A DNA stretch of 64,000 bases from CAYYNP01 sp964472545 (GTDB lineage Bacteria > Planctomycetota > Planctomycetia > Pirellulales > Thermoguttaceae): the NCBI GenBank assembly GCA_964472545.1, contig CAYYNP010000006.1, positions 1-64,000 on the forward strand. The letters run 5' to 3'. Shown here one piece after another: positions 51,677 to 60,747 of the stretch (position 1 is the stretch's first letter; each line of letters starts with the position of its first letter). A model generated the notes under the pieces. That model was given only the letters and a program-made list of their open reading frames with translations, did not search any database and had not been told where the DNA came from. Position numbers and translations under genes: made by a program.

Positions 51677-54600
51677 ATGTCGAGGCCGTCTCGTTCTTCT
51701 GCTGCGTCGGGCCGCAACTGGCGGGCGGCGTCCGGCGGCACCGTGGCGGCGTCCCGGACGACGCGCCGCGTCGTGCTGAGTTTGCTCGGCCTGGCTTTGT
51801 TGGGACTGTTGGCCTGGTGGCTGTTGCGGTTGATGTTCGTGCCGGGCGCGCGTCTGGCCTGTCTATCCGTGACCGAGTACGACACCGGCTCCGTGCCGCC
51901 GATCCCGTACGGCGACGAGGACGTGGCCGCGTTTCGCAAGCTCCTGGCGCCGGGCCAAGAGGACGTGCCCGCGTTGACGACACTGCAGGTCTCCGGGAGC
52001 ATCACCGATCTGGGCGGCGCGCTGAAGCAGGTGCTCTCCGACGATCCCCGCGACACGCTGATTCTGCTGGTCGGCGCCCACGGCATTTCGGACGACGGCA
52101 CGGCCTACCTGCTCTGTAGCGATTGCCTGAGCAACGAACCGCAAGGCCGCCACGCGGTGGGCGAACTGCTCGCGCAAGTCAGCGGCGCATCGGCCGGGCA
52201 AAAACTGTTGCTGCTGAACACGGCGCACCTGCCGGCCGATCCGCGGCTGGCGATGGTCGTCAACGAGTTTCCCCGGCTGCTGCGCGAGGAAGTCGAGGCT
52301 CTCGACGACTCGGACCTCTGGGTGCTGGCGGCCGGCGGGCCGTTTGAAACGTCTCACGTGTCGCACGCCCAGCGGCGGTCGGTCTTCGGCTACTACCTGA
52401 CCGAAGGCCTTCGCGGTGCGGCCGACGCCGACGGCAACCAGGTCGTCGATCTGGCCGAGCTGGTGGCTTACGTTCGCGGGGGCGTCGATGCGTGGATGAC
52501 GCAACACGCCCACGACGCGGCGACACAAACCTGCTACCTCCTGCGCGGCGGTATGGGCATCGCCGAAGCGGACGCCGACGTCGAGTTGCTGCCGGTCGCT
52601 ACGTCCGGTGAGGAGTCAGGGCAGGAGGAGGTGGCCAAAGGCGGTGGATCGCGTGACACCGAGGCGGCTACCGCGGCCCGGCAAGAGGTGCGTCGCCTCT
52701 TGGGCGAGGCATGGGAACGCCACGATCGTGTGCATCGCCGCTACAGCGGAGAGTCGCAGCCGATCGACTACGCACCACACATCTGGCGCGAGTTTCAGGA
52801 GCTGCTGTTGGCGTACGAAAGACAGTATCGCGTTGGGCCAGATTCGGCCATGGAATCGCTCCAGCGCCAACTGGAGACGAAGATCCTCCCGATACAGCAC
52901 CTGGTTGGCAACGGAGAGCTGCCGCCGGAAGTCGAGCGATCCACCGTGGTCGGACGCCTGGCCGAGGCCCGGCGATGCTCCTTCGAACTTCAGCAGGGCA
53001 CGGACGAATCGCCGGCCATGATCGCGTATCCGCCCCGGTACGTCGACGCGCAGCACAAGAAGAACTTCTTCCTGCACAAAGCACCCTATTACGTTCGCTG
53101 GCACGCGAGCGCATCGCGTGTGTCGGAGCTTCGACTTGGGCGTCACGCCAAGATCCTCCGAATGCTTGACGCGCTGGCGGAGGTGAGCGATTGCCTGGAC
53201 ACGCTGGAACGCGAGGCCGGGGCAAACCAGTATCGGAGCCAAGCAGAAGCGGAAGCGCGGGCCGCCGAGGCTCTGGGGGGGCTGATCGACCGCCTCTATC
53301 TACACGCCGGGGAATTGTCGCTCGACGGCGACGCCGTCGAGGTGTTAGACCTGTACGAGCGGGGGCAGACCAAAGGGCTGGGCGCGCGCATCGAAACGTT
53401 ACTCTGCACGCCGCTGTTGTCCGCCGAGCGGCGGATGCAATTGCTGGACGTGCTGGAAGACTTGCCGCAGGATCTCCCGCAACGGCCGAACGACGAACCG
53501 GCCGGCGACTTCTCGCCCCCGTCGATCAGCCGATGGCGATGGGAGCGTCTGCGCGATCAGGCCGTGCTCGAGGAGGCATTGGTACGGCTCGCCGACCCTG
53601 AGGCCGAGTTGACCTTGCCAAGACCGCCCGGTGAGGTGGGCGACGTCGAGACGCACTGGGCCGCGTATCGGCAGTTCGGCAAACAACTCCGCGCAGCTTA
53701 CCGAAGCTGGCCCCAGACCGTAGCCGAGCGGCTTCGGACGGATGATCCGGCCACTGTGGCGGGCGGAGAACGCCGGCTGCGTCTGCTGGACGCCCGAGAC
53801 GCCGGCAACGAACACCAGATGCCGATCGATGTTTGCGTTCGCGCAGCCCGGCAGATCCAGTTTAACATCGCACCTTCCGTCAGCTTGCCGGCAGACCCGC
53901 AGCAAGAGGCGATCGCGCTGCAACTGGGTCCCACGACGCCCTTCGACGTAACCGTGGAGACGCTCGGTGCGGTGGCCGATCGGGCCGACGTGACGCTTCA
54001 GTACCCGGCGGAACGGATCGCGGTCACGACTCAGCAGCAGCAGCCGATCGCGCCCGGCCAGTCCGTGCCGGTGCGACTGCGGCCGGGCCAGTCGGTATTT
54101 CGTTTCCTCGCTACCGCAAAGCAATACGCCGGCACGGGCGCTACGGTCAGTGCCACGCTTACGATCACCACCGTCAGCGGCGAGACCGACTGGCGCGAGG
54201 TTACCTTTCGGCTGCCCCAAAGGGATGTCGTCGAGCTACAGATCCTCCGGCGGGTGGACGGAGGAAATATCGGCGAAGGCAACTGGCTGCGACGATTGCC
54301 GGACGGCAACTTTCGGCTACTTCCATATCCCAATCGCACGATCGCATATCGCCTGCAACTTGTCAATCGCTTCGGCGTGCCGAAGTCGGTCGAGGTCCAT
54401 CTGCTGGCGATGCCCGCGCTTGGCCCCGGCCAGAAGCCGTCGGCCGCCACGCTGCTGGACGGCGACGGCAACCTGCTGCCGAACCTGAAGCCGTTGGCAC
54501 CGCCGGCCGTCGTCGAATTGTCCGAGGACACGCAGCCTGTGGCCGTGAAGTTCGCGGCCAAGAGAGCTCCCGCTACGGAGGCCGGCGCCCCGGCTGCCGA

Positions 54601-56119
54601 TGCCGCCACTCCGGCGGAGGGTGAGGAGGAGGCGAAGCCTAAGAAGGACCCGATTTCCGGGCTCGTCTGCGCCGTCCGAGAGCTTACTGACGATCCGGTC
54701 GGCGACCGCTTCCAGTGGTTCTACGGCATTGATCTGCGGACGTTGCCCCCGCGACGGTACGTCGAGCCGCTGGTCCAATATGATGCCGGCTCGCAACGGA
54801 TCCTGATTCGGATCAAGGCCGCAGCCGATGGCTCGGCGAAAGTCCTTTCGGAAGACCTTCCGCAGATCTCGCCGCAGTCCCCCATGGTGATCGAGTGGGA
54901 GAATATCGACCGGCTCGGCGACGTGCCCGCTCAGCCGAGGGGCCAACTCGTCGCCGCGGGCCGAGAGGCCGTGCTCTACGCGGCGGTCAAGGCCGAGCCC
55001 CCTTCCGTGGTCCCCGTCTACTTGAAGGTCGACGGTTATCCTCGGGCGTTTCGCTATCGGGTGCGTTGCGAGGCCGACCCGCCGCCGCGGGAATATCCGC
55101 TCGAAGGCCTCTCGCAGATCCGGCTCACGGCGCCGGCCGACGGCCACGTCCAATCGGTGGCCGAAGACGGCCGGGCCCGCATCGGCGTACGGTTCGAGGT
55201 CGACGTCCCCAGCGACGCGTTCATCGACGGCAACGGGAGCATCCGTGTGGGACTCAAGGAGCGGGACGACCGCACGGCGCTGTCGCTTGCCACATCGCTC
55301 TGCCATTATAGCCCGCGGCAGTCCGTCTTCACGCTCGAAGCCCCGGGACCGCAAGGCGAACTGAAGATCCACGCGACGGTCGGCGATTTTCAGGGCGAAC
55401 TGACGACCGACCGCCGCAACCAGGACGTGTTGGTCGTGGCCCAGGTTCTGCCGGCCGATCGGGCGGACGCAGCGGACCCGGTGGCCGACTACGACCTGGC
55501 CCGCGTAACGCTCGACGGCGCCGCGCCGAAGATCGGGCCGATCGAGGTGCCGCGTGCGGCCGTGTTGCACGGCCAGCCGGCCGTCGTGGCCGTGCAAGTG
55601 ACCGACCCCGGCGGCGTGGCTGAGGTCAAGATCGGCTTCGACTTCAACCAGAACGGCACGTTCGATGGCGAGGAGAAACCGGTTGCGGCCGCCCGCGGCG
55701 ACGACGGCAAGTGGCGGGGGGCGTTGCCGACGGAGAACAGTCCTCGGCGGAATTGTCCCGTGCTAGTGGTGGCTGCCGACCGTTTCAAACACGGCGCGAC
55801 GCGGGGCGGGGCCATGGTCACGCTCCGCTCGCCGCCGAACCCCCTGCCGGGCGCGGCCGCTCCGCAGTTGAGCACCGTCTCGGGCGTTACCCTGCTCAGC
55901 GGCAAGGCGGTCCACGAGCACATCAAAGTCGTACTCTCCGGCGACAACCACACGGCCGAAACCCAGCCCGACCGCAACGGGCGCTTCACCTTCCGCAACG
56001 TCCCGGCGGGCAGCTACACGATCACCGCGTCGGGATCGCCGACGAACTTCACGGTCAAAGGATCCCAATCGGTCACCGTGCCGCCCTCGGCCAACGTGAC
56101 GATCAAGCTGGGGTTCTAG
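51677..56119 (+). CDS. Membrane-anchored giant protein with catalytically dead caspase-like domain
   Basis: A 1480-residue protein. One transmembrane helix near 30-52. Residues 60-300 form a caspase (C14) fold: the catalytic His is retained (H135 in VGAHGIS), but the DxC strand reads LLLLNTAHL, with Ala at 183 where the Cys should be and Asn at 181. A canonical EF-hand loop, DADGNQVVDLAE, is at 250-261. The middle is helical, and the rest consists of several beta domains, ending in a CarboxypepD_reg-like domain (about 1410-1480: GRFTFRNVPAGSYTITASG). The lost cysteine makes it a pseudo-protease, perhaps a scaffold. Start: ATG 51677 (GTG at 51674 is also possible), with GGAGG upstream. Confidence 0.8.
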   Translation: MSRPSRSSAASGRNWRAASGGTVAASRTTRRVVLSLLGLALLGLLAWWLLRLMFVPGARLACLSVTEYDTGSVPPIPYGDEDVAAFRKLLAPGQEDVPALTTLQVSGSITDLGGALKQVLSDDPRDTLILLVGAHGISDDGTAYLLCSDCLSNEPQGRHAVGELLAQVSGASAGQKLLLLNTAHLPADPRLAMVVNEFPRLLREEVEALDDSDLWVLAAGGPFETSHVSHAQRRSVFGYYLTEGLRGAADADGNQVVDLAELVAYVRGGVDAWMTQHAHDAATQTCYLLRGGMGIAEADADVELLPVATSGEESGQEEVAKGGGSRDTEAATAARQEVRRLLGEAWERHDRVHRRYSGESQPIDYAPHIWREFQELLLAYERQYRVGPDSAMESLQRQLETKILPIQHLVGNGELPPEVERSTVVGRLAEARRCSFELQQGTDESPAMIAYPPRYVDAQHKKNFFLHKAPYYVRWHASASRVSELRLGRHAKILRMLDALAEVSDCLDTLEREAGANQYRSQAEAEARAAEALGGLIDRLYLHAGELSLDGDAVEVLDLYERGQTKGLGARIETLLCTPLLSAERRMQLLDVLEDLPQDLPQRPNDEPAGDFSPPSISRWRWERLRDQAVLEEALVRLADPEAELTLPRPPGEVGDVETHWAAYRQFGKQLRAAYRSWPQTVAERLRTDDPATVAGGERRLRLLDARDAGNEHQMPIDVCVRAARQIQFNIAPSVSLPADPQQEAIALQLGPTTPFDVTVETLGAVADRADVTLQYPAERIAVTTQQQQPIAPGQSVPVRLRPGQSVFRFLATAKQYAGTGATVSATLTITTVSGETDWREVTFRLPQRDVVELQILRRVDGGNIGEGNWLRRLPDGNFRLLPYPNRTIAYRLQLVNRFGVPKSVEVHLLAMPALGPGQKPSAATLLDGDGNLLPNLKPLAPPAVVELSEDTQPVAVKFAAKRAPATEAGAPAADAATPAEGEEEAKPKKDPISGLVCAVRELTDDPVGDRFQWFYGIDLRTLPPRRYVEPLVQYDAGSQRILIRIKAAADGSAKVLSEDLPQISPQSPMVIEWENIDRLGDVPAQPRGQLVAAGREAVLYAAVKAEPPSVVPVYLKVDGYPRAFRYRVRCEADPPPREYPLEGLSQIRLTAPADGHVQSVAEDGRARIGVRFEVDVPSDAFIDGNGSIRVGLKERDDRTALSLATSLCHYSPRQSVFTLEAPGPQGELKIHATVGDFQGELTTDRRNQDVLVVAQVLPADRADAADPVADYDLARVTLDGAAPKIGPIEVPRAAVLHGQPAVVAVQVTDPGGVAEVKIGFDFNQNGTFDGEEKPVAAARGDDGKWRGALPTENSPRRNCPVLVVAADRFKHGATRGGAMVTLRSPPNPLPGAAAPQLSTVSGVTLLSGKAVHEHIKVVLSGDNHTAETQPDRNGRFTFRNVPAGSYTITASGSPTNFTVKGSQSVTVPPSANVTIKLGF

Positions 56120-56142
56120 AGCAACGGACGTGGCCGTCCGGT

Positions 56143-56264
56143 ACAAAGCCGCGACCGGTGGTCGCGCCATTGTGCTCATGTTGTGGATGACTTCGTGGAA
56201 TTGTGTGGCCGGTTTGCATGCCCGCTTGTTGTCCGACGGGCGCGACCACCGGTCGCGGCTTTAT
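56143..56264. repeat. Inverted-repeat doublet, family D, copy 2
   Basis: Arms 56143-56168 and 56239-56264 match those at 23423-23533 almost base for base. The right arm contains the stop codon of the minus-strand isomerase gene (TTA on the plus strand, 56261-56263). It separates this gene from the convergent pseudo-caspase gene. Confidence 0.9.
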
Positions 56265-57148
56265 CCTCCGGCGACCATCTTCTGAAACAACTCGCGCTGC
56301 TCGATCAACCCCGCCACGCGATCCGCGGGGTTGGTGCGGCATTCCAGCAGGATCCAGCCATCGTAGTCCATCGCGACGAACAGGCCGATCAACTCCTGAT
56401 AAGGATAGTCGCCGACGTTCAACTCGCGGACGTGGGCCGTGGCGCCGAAGCGGTCCTTGACCAGGTTGAAGTTGTGCTCGAGCCCTTCGCCTTGGAGGTC
56501 CTGGGCGTTGCTGTTCCAGCAGACGCCCACGTTCGGGTCGTCGGCCACGTTCATGATCTTCTTGATCGTGGGCAACTCGCAGCAGGAGCCGTGTACCTCC
56601 AGGCGGACCTCCTGGCCGTAATCGGCGGCGAACTTGCCCAGTGTGTTTAACGCCTTGCCGATCTGCTCGATGGTGACTTGCGGCTCGACGCCCTTCTGAA
56701 AGCTGTTTGGCTTGACCTTCACACCGCTGCCGCCGGTGTCGTGGCTGAGCTTGATGAAGGCCTTGGTGGTTTCGATGGCCTGCTTCAGCGGCTCCGGATC
56801 GGGATAGTCGAACCGTTCGTTGCTGCCGGGGCCGACGTGGACCACCGGGCTATCGTTGAAACGCTTCTTCACTTCGGCCCGCTGCTGGGCGTTGAGGCTC
56901 GGCTCGACGCCGTGCGGATGCGTGGTCCGCAGTTCGACGCCGAGGACCTTGCTCTTTTCGCAGTTGGCGATCAGCGTGGGCAGGTCCCAGTCGCGGCCCC
57001 AGAGATACGTCACCAGCCCCAGCTTCATCTTCGAGCCGGGCTTCTCGGCGGCCGAAGCGAGCGTTGCGCCGAGCGGTCCGGCGGCCAGTGCGGCGGCCGA
57101 AAGAGCGGTGGATCGGCGGAGGAAGTCGCGTCGTGAGTAGTGAGGCAT
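56261..57148 (-). CDS. Tat-exported sugar phosphate isomerase/epimerase-like protein
   Basis: A 295-residue protein. The N-terminus has a twin-arginine signal, SRRDFLRRS (5-13), then a hydrophobic segment to about 36. The body is a xylose-isomerase-like TIM barrel: MKLGLVTYLWGRDWDL, LGVELRTTHPHGVEPS, HDTGGSGVKVKPNSF, VRLEVHGSCCELPTIKKIM, VGVCWNSNAQD, HVRELNVGDYPYQELIGLF. Metal ligands are not all evident. In planctomycetes such enzymes belong to catabolism of complex sugars. AAGGATC is upstream of the ATG. Its stop lies in repeat D, and it is likely co-transcribed with none of its neighbours. Confidence 0.8.
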   Translation of the reverse strand: MPHYSRRDFLRRSTALSAAALAAGPLGATLASAAEKPGSKMKLGLVTYLWGRDWDLPTLIANCEKSKVLGVELRTTHPHGVEPSLNAQQRAEVKKRFNDSPVVHVGPGSNERFDYPDPEPLKQAIETTKAFIKLSHDTGGSGVKVKPNSFQKGVEPQVTIEQIGKALNTLGKFAADYGQEVRLEVHGSCCELPTIKKIMNVADDPNVGVCWNSNAQDLQGEGLEHNFNLVKDRFGATAHVRELNVGDYPYQELIGLFVAMDYDGWILLECRTNPADRVAGLIEQRELFQKMVAGG

Positions 57149-57201
57149 CGTGCTGATCCTTTCGATCGACTCGCCGGTAGCTGGCAACTATCTGGACTTA
57201 C

Positions 57202-57297
57202 GGGTGCCTGGGGCAAAGCGCAGCGGTGCCCCAGTTTGCGGGCGCCGTATTGTCTCGCGAATCACCGGGGCGCCGCTGCGCTTTGCCCCGGCCACCC
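57202..57297. repeat. Inverted-repeat doublet, family B, intergenic copy
   Basis: Arms 57202-57234 and 57265-57297 pair over 33 bases with a few mismatches. Lies between the isomerase start and the stop of the methyltransferase-PQQ gene, on the minus-strand side. Arms match the lptE and cinA copies. Confidence 0.88.
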
Positions 57298-57332
57298 AAA
57301 GACCTGGCGACGCCGAGCGCTACGATCATACC

Positions 57333-60300
57333 CTACTTCGCCCCCGCTAAGCAAACGACCCGGCCGTCGACGGTGGCCACCAGCAGCCGCTGGTCGACCG
57401 CCGCCATGCCGTCCCACACGGGCGGGGCGTCGAGCTTGATTTCACAGAGCTTCTCGCCACTTTCGGCATCGAACCCGGCCAATACGCCGCCTTTACGCCC
57501 CTCCCACGCCCCGTGCGGGTCGTCCGGATCGACCACGTCGGGCGAGCCGGCCACAAAGAGCTTTTCGGCCGTGCGGACCATTGCCGTGATCCGGATCGGG
57601 ACCCGGTGCTGCCAGAGAGTCTTGCGGCCCGGCTTGGCCTGGCCGCGTCGGGCTGCCAGATTTCCGCCCGGCGGCGTGGCGAACTGCGTGAGCGAGAAGC
57701 AACTCAGCCGGTAGGCATGGGCACCCGGCCGAAAGACCGTCTCGCGGCTTCGCGACGCATAGATCTCCACGCCGTACGCCCGATCCCCGGCGGCGACCAT
57801 CATCCCGCTGGTCTGTACGCCGGCGATCTTCCAGTAGGTGCGATTGAACCAGCTTGGATCGAGGAAGCCGGCCGTGGTGAACAGATGCCGCCGATTCGCC
57901 TTGTCGTCGGACGAGACGTTCATCTGCCGCAGAAAGACGTTCTCGCCGTCGCTGCTCAGGATATCCCGCAACACGCCGGGCATCGCGTGCCCGTCGGGCA
58001 CCGGCGTCATCTTGCCGGTCTTCGGATCGGCACTGAAGACCGTTCGTTCACGCACGACGCGGCCGGTCGTCGGATTTAGCGCAAAGACCCGGATCCCGCC
58101 GTCGAGATAGGACGACCTTCCGGCGGCGAACCAACACACGTCATCGTGCATCAACACCGAACCGGAAACCGGCCAGGCCGATTCCAATTGTCCGAAGGCG
58201 ACCACGCGGCGCTGCTCGGGCGCAGCCGCAAACTGCCACACCAACGCCCCGTCGTCCGTCTGCACGCAGCTTACCGACCCGTCGGCCGAGCCGAAGATCG
58301 CCAAGCCCCGGTAGATCGTGGGCGGCGAGTCGACCCGCGCGCCGGCCGTGTGCTGCCAAGCAGGCGCGCCGTTGCCGGCGTCCAGGGCGTGGACCGTATG
58401 CCCGTCGACGTCGGCCACGAACACCTTGCCTTCGGCGACGGTCAGGCCACTGGGTCGTCCGCCGATTTCTGACGTCCACCACGGCTCGAGTGCCGCCCCC
58501 ACGGCCGCCGCGGTCGTCCCGCTGCGCCCGGCGTCGTGCCGATAGGTCGGCCAATCGTGTGGGTCGGCCAAGGCCGCTTCCCGACTTGCGGTTCGCCCGA
58601 AGGCAACGCCGCGTTGGAGTCTCCCTTCATCCTTCATCCCTCCTCGTTCATCCTTCCGCCGCTGCCTCGCCGCCGCCAGGGCATTGAAGCCCGTCAGCTT
58701 CGCCTCGATATAACACCCACACGGATGTGGCGCGACGTAGAGCAGCCCGTTGCACGGTAGGTTGCCCAGCAGGCAGCCGCTACGGACCCAATGGTGCTGC
58801 TGGTGCTCGCCGGCGTCGAGGTCGACGAACTCCACGCCGCGGCGTGAGGCCATCAGGTACTTCTCGGTGATCCGATTGCGATAGCAGCGGTGATGGTGGC
58901 CCGTGTGGAAGATGTCTTTGGTCGAGAGCTCCCGGCGCAGCCGGCCGGTGCGCAGGTCGAGGGCCTGGATGCGGTAGTCGACCTGGCTGGTGTCGATCGC
59001 CTTGAAGCCGCTCCCCCAGACGGAACCGTACTCGGTCTTCGCGTCGACGTGTGTCCAGACGTCGTCGCCGACGACGAACACGTCCGGCGGCGTGCAGTGT
59101 CCCCAGCCGCCGTAGCCGTGTTTCCAGAGCGGCCGGCCGGTCTTCGCGTCGAATGCGTAAAGCGTGCCGGGCATCGTGTGGTAGGTGTGGTGGGTGTTGG
59201 GCTCCGGTTGGGCCAGCAACACCACGCCGTCGTGATAGACCATCACCGTCAGGCGGAACTCGAACATGCCTGCGTACCCGAGCCGCCGCACCGCGTTGTC
59301 CGGCAATGCCGGCCGCTCGATCCGCCAGAGTGTCTTGCCCGTGTCGGCTGCCAGGCTCTCAATCGCTTCGGTCGTGAGGATGAAGACTTGACCGTCGCCG
59401 GCGGCTAGCTCCAGGCGGCCGAACGGATCCTGGCCTCGGGCGGCACGGATCGCCTCGAAGGGGCCTTTCGTCCAGAGCACGCGGCCGCTGTTGGCATCGA
59501 CCGCACAAACGCGCTTGCCGGGCGCGCCGGGGGGAGCCTCCTTCCCAACGGGCACGAACGTCCCTGCCCGCTTGGGCGGGTTGATCGACACGATCAGACG
59601 TCCGTCGCTGTAGAGGATCTCGTCGGCCCGGGCGGTCTCGGCGTAGACGCGCCGCCGCTTGCCGGTGGCCGCGTCCAGTGCCGTGATCGGCGCATTGGCC
59701 CCGAGCGTGACGTAGACCGTGTCGTCGATTGCCACCAGCCGCTTGCCCACGTTCGAGGGCATCGTGAACCGGCCGACGGTCACACCCGCGCCGATGTCGG
59801 CCGTCCCGCTGAACGCACGCGAGCCCCAGGGGCCGATCTTGTGTTTCCAAAGCAGCACGCCGCTGAAGGCGTCGCGGGCGATCAGCGCCCACTTGTCGGG
59901 CACCGTGGCATCCACGCAGGTAAGCGTTTCGTCGCAGATCGCAAACAGCCGCCCGGAGGCCGAGACCATCGCGCTGACGCTGGGCGTCCAGCCGTGGCTG
60001 CGAGCCCAAATCGGTCCGGCCGTCCACTGCATGTGCCGCGGCGGGCCAACGACCGAATCGCTCGCCACGGGATTGTTGCCGGCGTCGTGCAAGCTGTGTG
60101 TCCATTGGTCGATCTCGGCCGGGCAGGGCTTGACCGTCTTGGTCCACTCTCCGTCCTCGCAGACGTATGCCACGCCGCCGGGAGACAGCACGCGCATCAC
60201 TTCCTCGCGGTTGACACTGGCGAGATCTTCCGCCACCACGAGATTGACGAGGTTGCCTGCATAAGGCAATGACTTTCCATCGAACCTGTCGACGGAGACC

Positions 60301-60587
60301 GGGCCGTAGGTCCCCTGGGCACGGATCAACTCGCGGGCTTTGGCAACGTTTGTCGAATCCGTATCGAGTCCCTGCACGAGGTAGGCGTCGCCGACGCGCA
60401 GCCCTTCCGTCAATGACCCATCGCCACAGCCGACGTGCACGACCAGCCCGCCGCGGCAGCCGGATTGGCGGATGATCTCCTCGGCCGATGGTGTTTCATT
60501 TAGGGGCCCTTGTGCTATCACCTGGCTACCCGCCAGGCAAAGCAAGGACACAATCGCAAACACGGACAGAAACTCCCTGCGTCTCAT
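57333..60587 (-). CDS. Exported methyltransferase-like / PQQ-propeller fusion
   Basis: A 1084-residue protein with signal peptide (1-24). Residues 40-165 carry a class I SAM-methyltransferase-like fold: VVHVGCGDGS at about 48-57, GLDTDSTNVAKA, and a late VMRVLSPGGVAYV strand. The remainder is PQQ-type propeller repeats, about 15, in two blocks (DPFSGVLLWKHKIGPWG, TGKRRRVYAETARADEILYSDG, TGRPLWKHGYGGWG, and in the second part WPTYRHDAGRSGTTAA). A low-complexity insert (bases 58625-58660) sits between the blocks. The SAM fold is exported, so it may no longer methylate. The pair is known in planctomycetes, without assigned role. Confidence 0.8.
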   Translation of the reverse strand: MRRREFLSVFAIVSLLCLAGSQVIAQGPLNETPSAEEIIRQSGCRGGLVVHVGCGDGSLTEGLRVGDAYLVQGLDTDSTNVAKARELIRAQGTYGPVSVDRFDGKSLPYAGNLVNLVVAEDLASVNREEVMRVLSPGGVAYVCEDGEWTKTVKPCPAEIDQWTHSLHDAGNNPVASDSVVGPPRHMQWTAGPIWARSHGWTPSVSAMVSASGRLFAICDETLTCVDATVPDKWALIARDAFSGVLLWKHKIGPWGSRAFSGTADIGAGVTVGRFTMPSNVGKRLVAIDDTVYVTLGANAPITALDAATGKRRRVYAETARADEILYSDGRLIVSINPPKRAGTFVPVGKEAPPGAPGKRVCAVDANSGRVLWTKGPFEAIRAARGQDPFGRLELAAGDGQVFILTTEAIESLAADTGKTLWRIERPALPDNAVRRLGYAGMFEFRLTVMVYHDGVVLLAQPEPNTHHTYHTMPGTLYAFDAKTGRPLWKHGYGGWGHCTPPDVFVVGDDVWTHVDAKTEYGSVWGSGFKAIDTSQVDYRIQALDLRTGRLRRELSTKDIFHTGHHHRCYRNRITEKYLMASRRGVEFVDLDAGEHQQHHWVRSGCLLGNLPCNGLLYVAPHPCGCYIEAKLTGFNALAAARQRRKDERGGMKDEGRLQRGVAFGRTASREAALADPHDWPTYRHDAGRSGTTAAAVGAALEPWWTSEIGGRPSGLTVAEGKVFVADVDGHTVHALDAGNGAPAWQHTAGARVDSPPTIYRGLAIFGSADGSVSCVQTDDGALVWQFAAAPEQRRVVAFGQLESAWPVSGSVLMHDDVCWFAAGRSSYLDGGIRVFALNPTTGRVVRERTVFSADPKTGKMTPVPDGHAMPGVLRDILSSDGENVFLRQMNVSSDDKANRRHLFTTAGFLDPSWFNRTYWKIAGVQTSGMMVAAGDRAYGVEIYASRSRETVFRPGAHAYRLSCFSLTQFATPPGGNLAARRGQAKPGRKTLWQHRVPIRITAMVRTAEKLFVAGSPDVVDPDDPHGAWEGRKGGVLAGFDAESGEKLCEIKLDAPPVWDGMAAVDQRLLVATVDGRVVCLAGAK

Positions 60588-60622
60588 AGTAAGGTCTCCC
60601 GCTGTTTCCGCATCCAGGTGGC

Positions 60623-60733
60623 GTGGCTGGGGTCGAAGCACGAGGAACGAGTGCGTAGCCCCCAGGGGATTGGGTCCTCATTGGTCCGCTCTGGGGGCTC
60701 GGTGCTCGTTCCTCGCACCTCGACCCCGGCCAC
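60623..60733. repeat. Inverted-repeat doublet, family G
   Basis: Arms 60623-60668 and 60688-60733 pair over about 45 bases with several mismatches, the longest doublet in the window. Each arm contains GGAACGAG/CTCGTTCC-like complement. It lies between the methyltransferase-PQQ gene and the HzsA-like gene, both minus strand. Confidence 0.88.
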
Positions 60734-60747
60734 CCGTCGCTTACTGC

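Noticed and set aside
3375..60733. CRISPR array
   Set aside because: The repeats are dispersed inverted pairs of different families with no regular repeat-spacer series and no cas genes.
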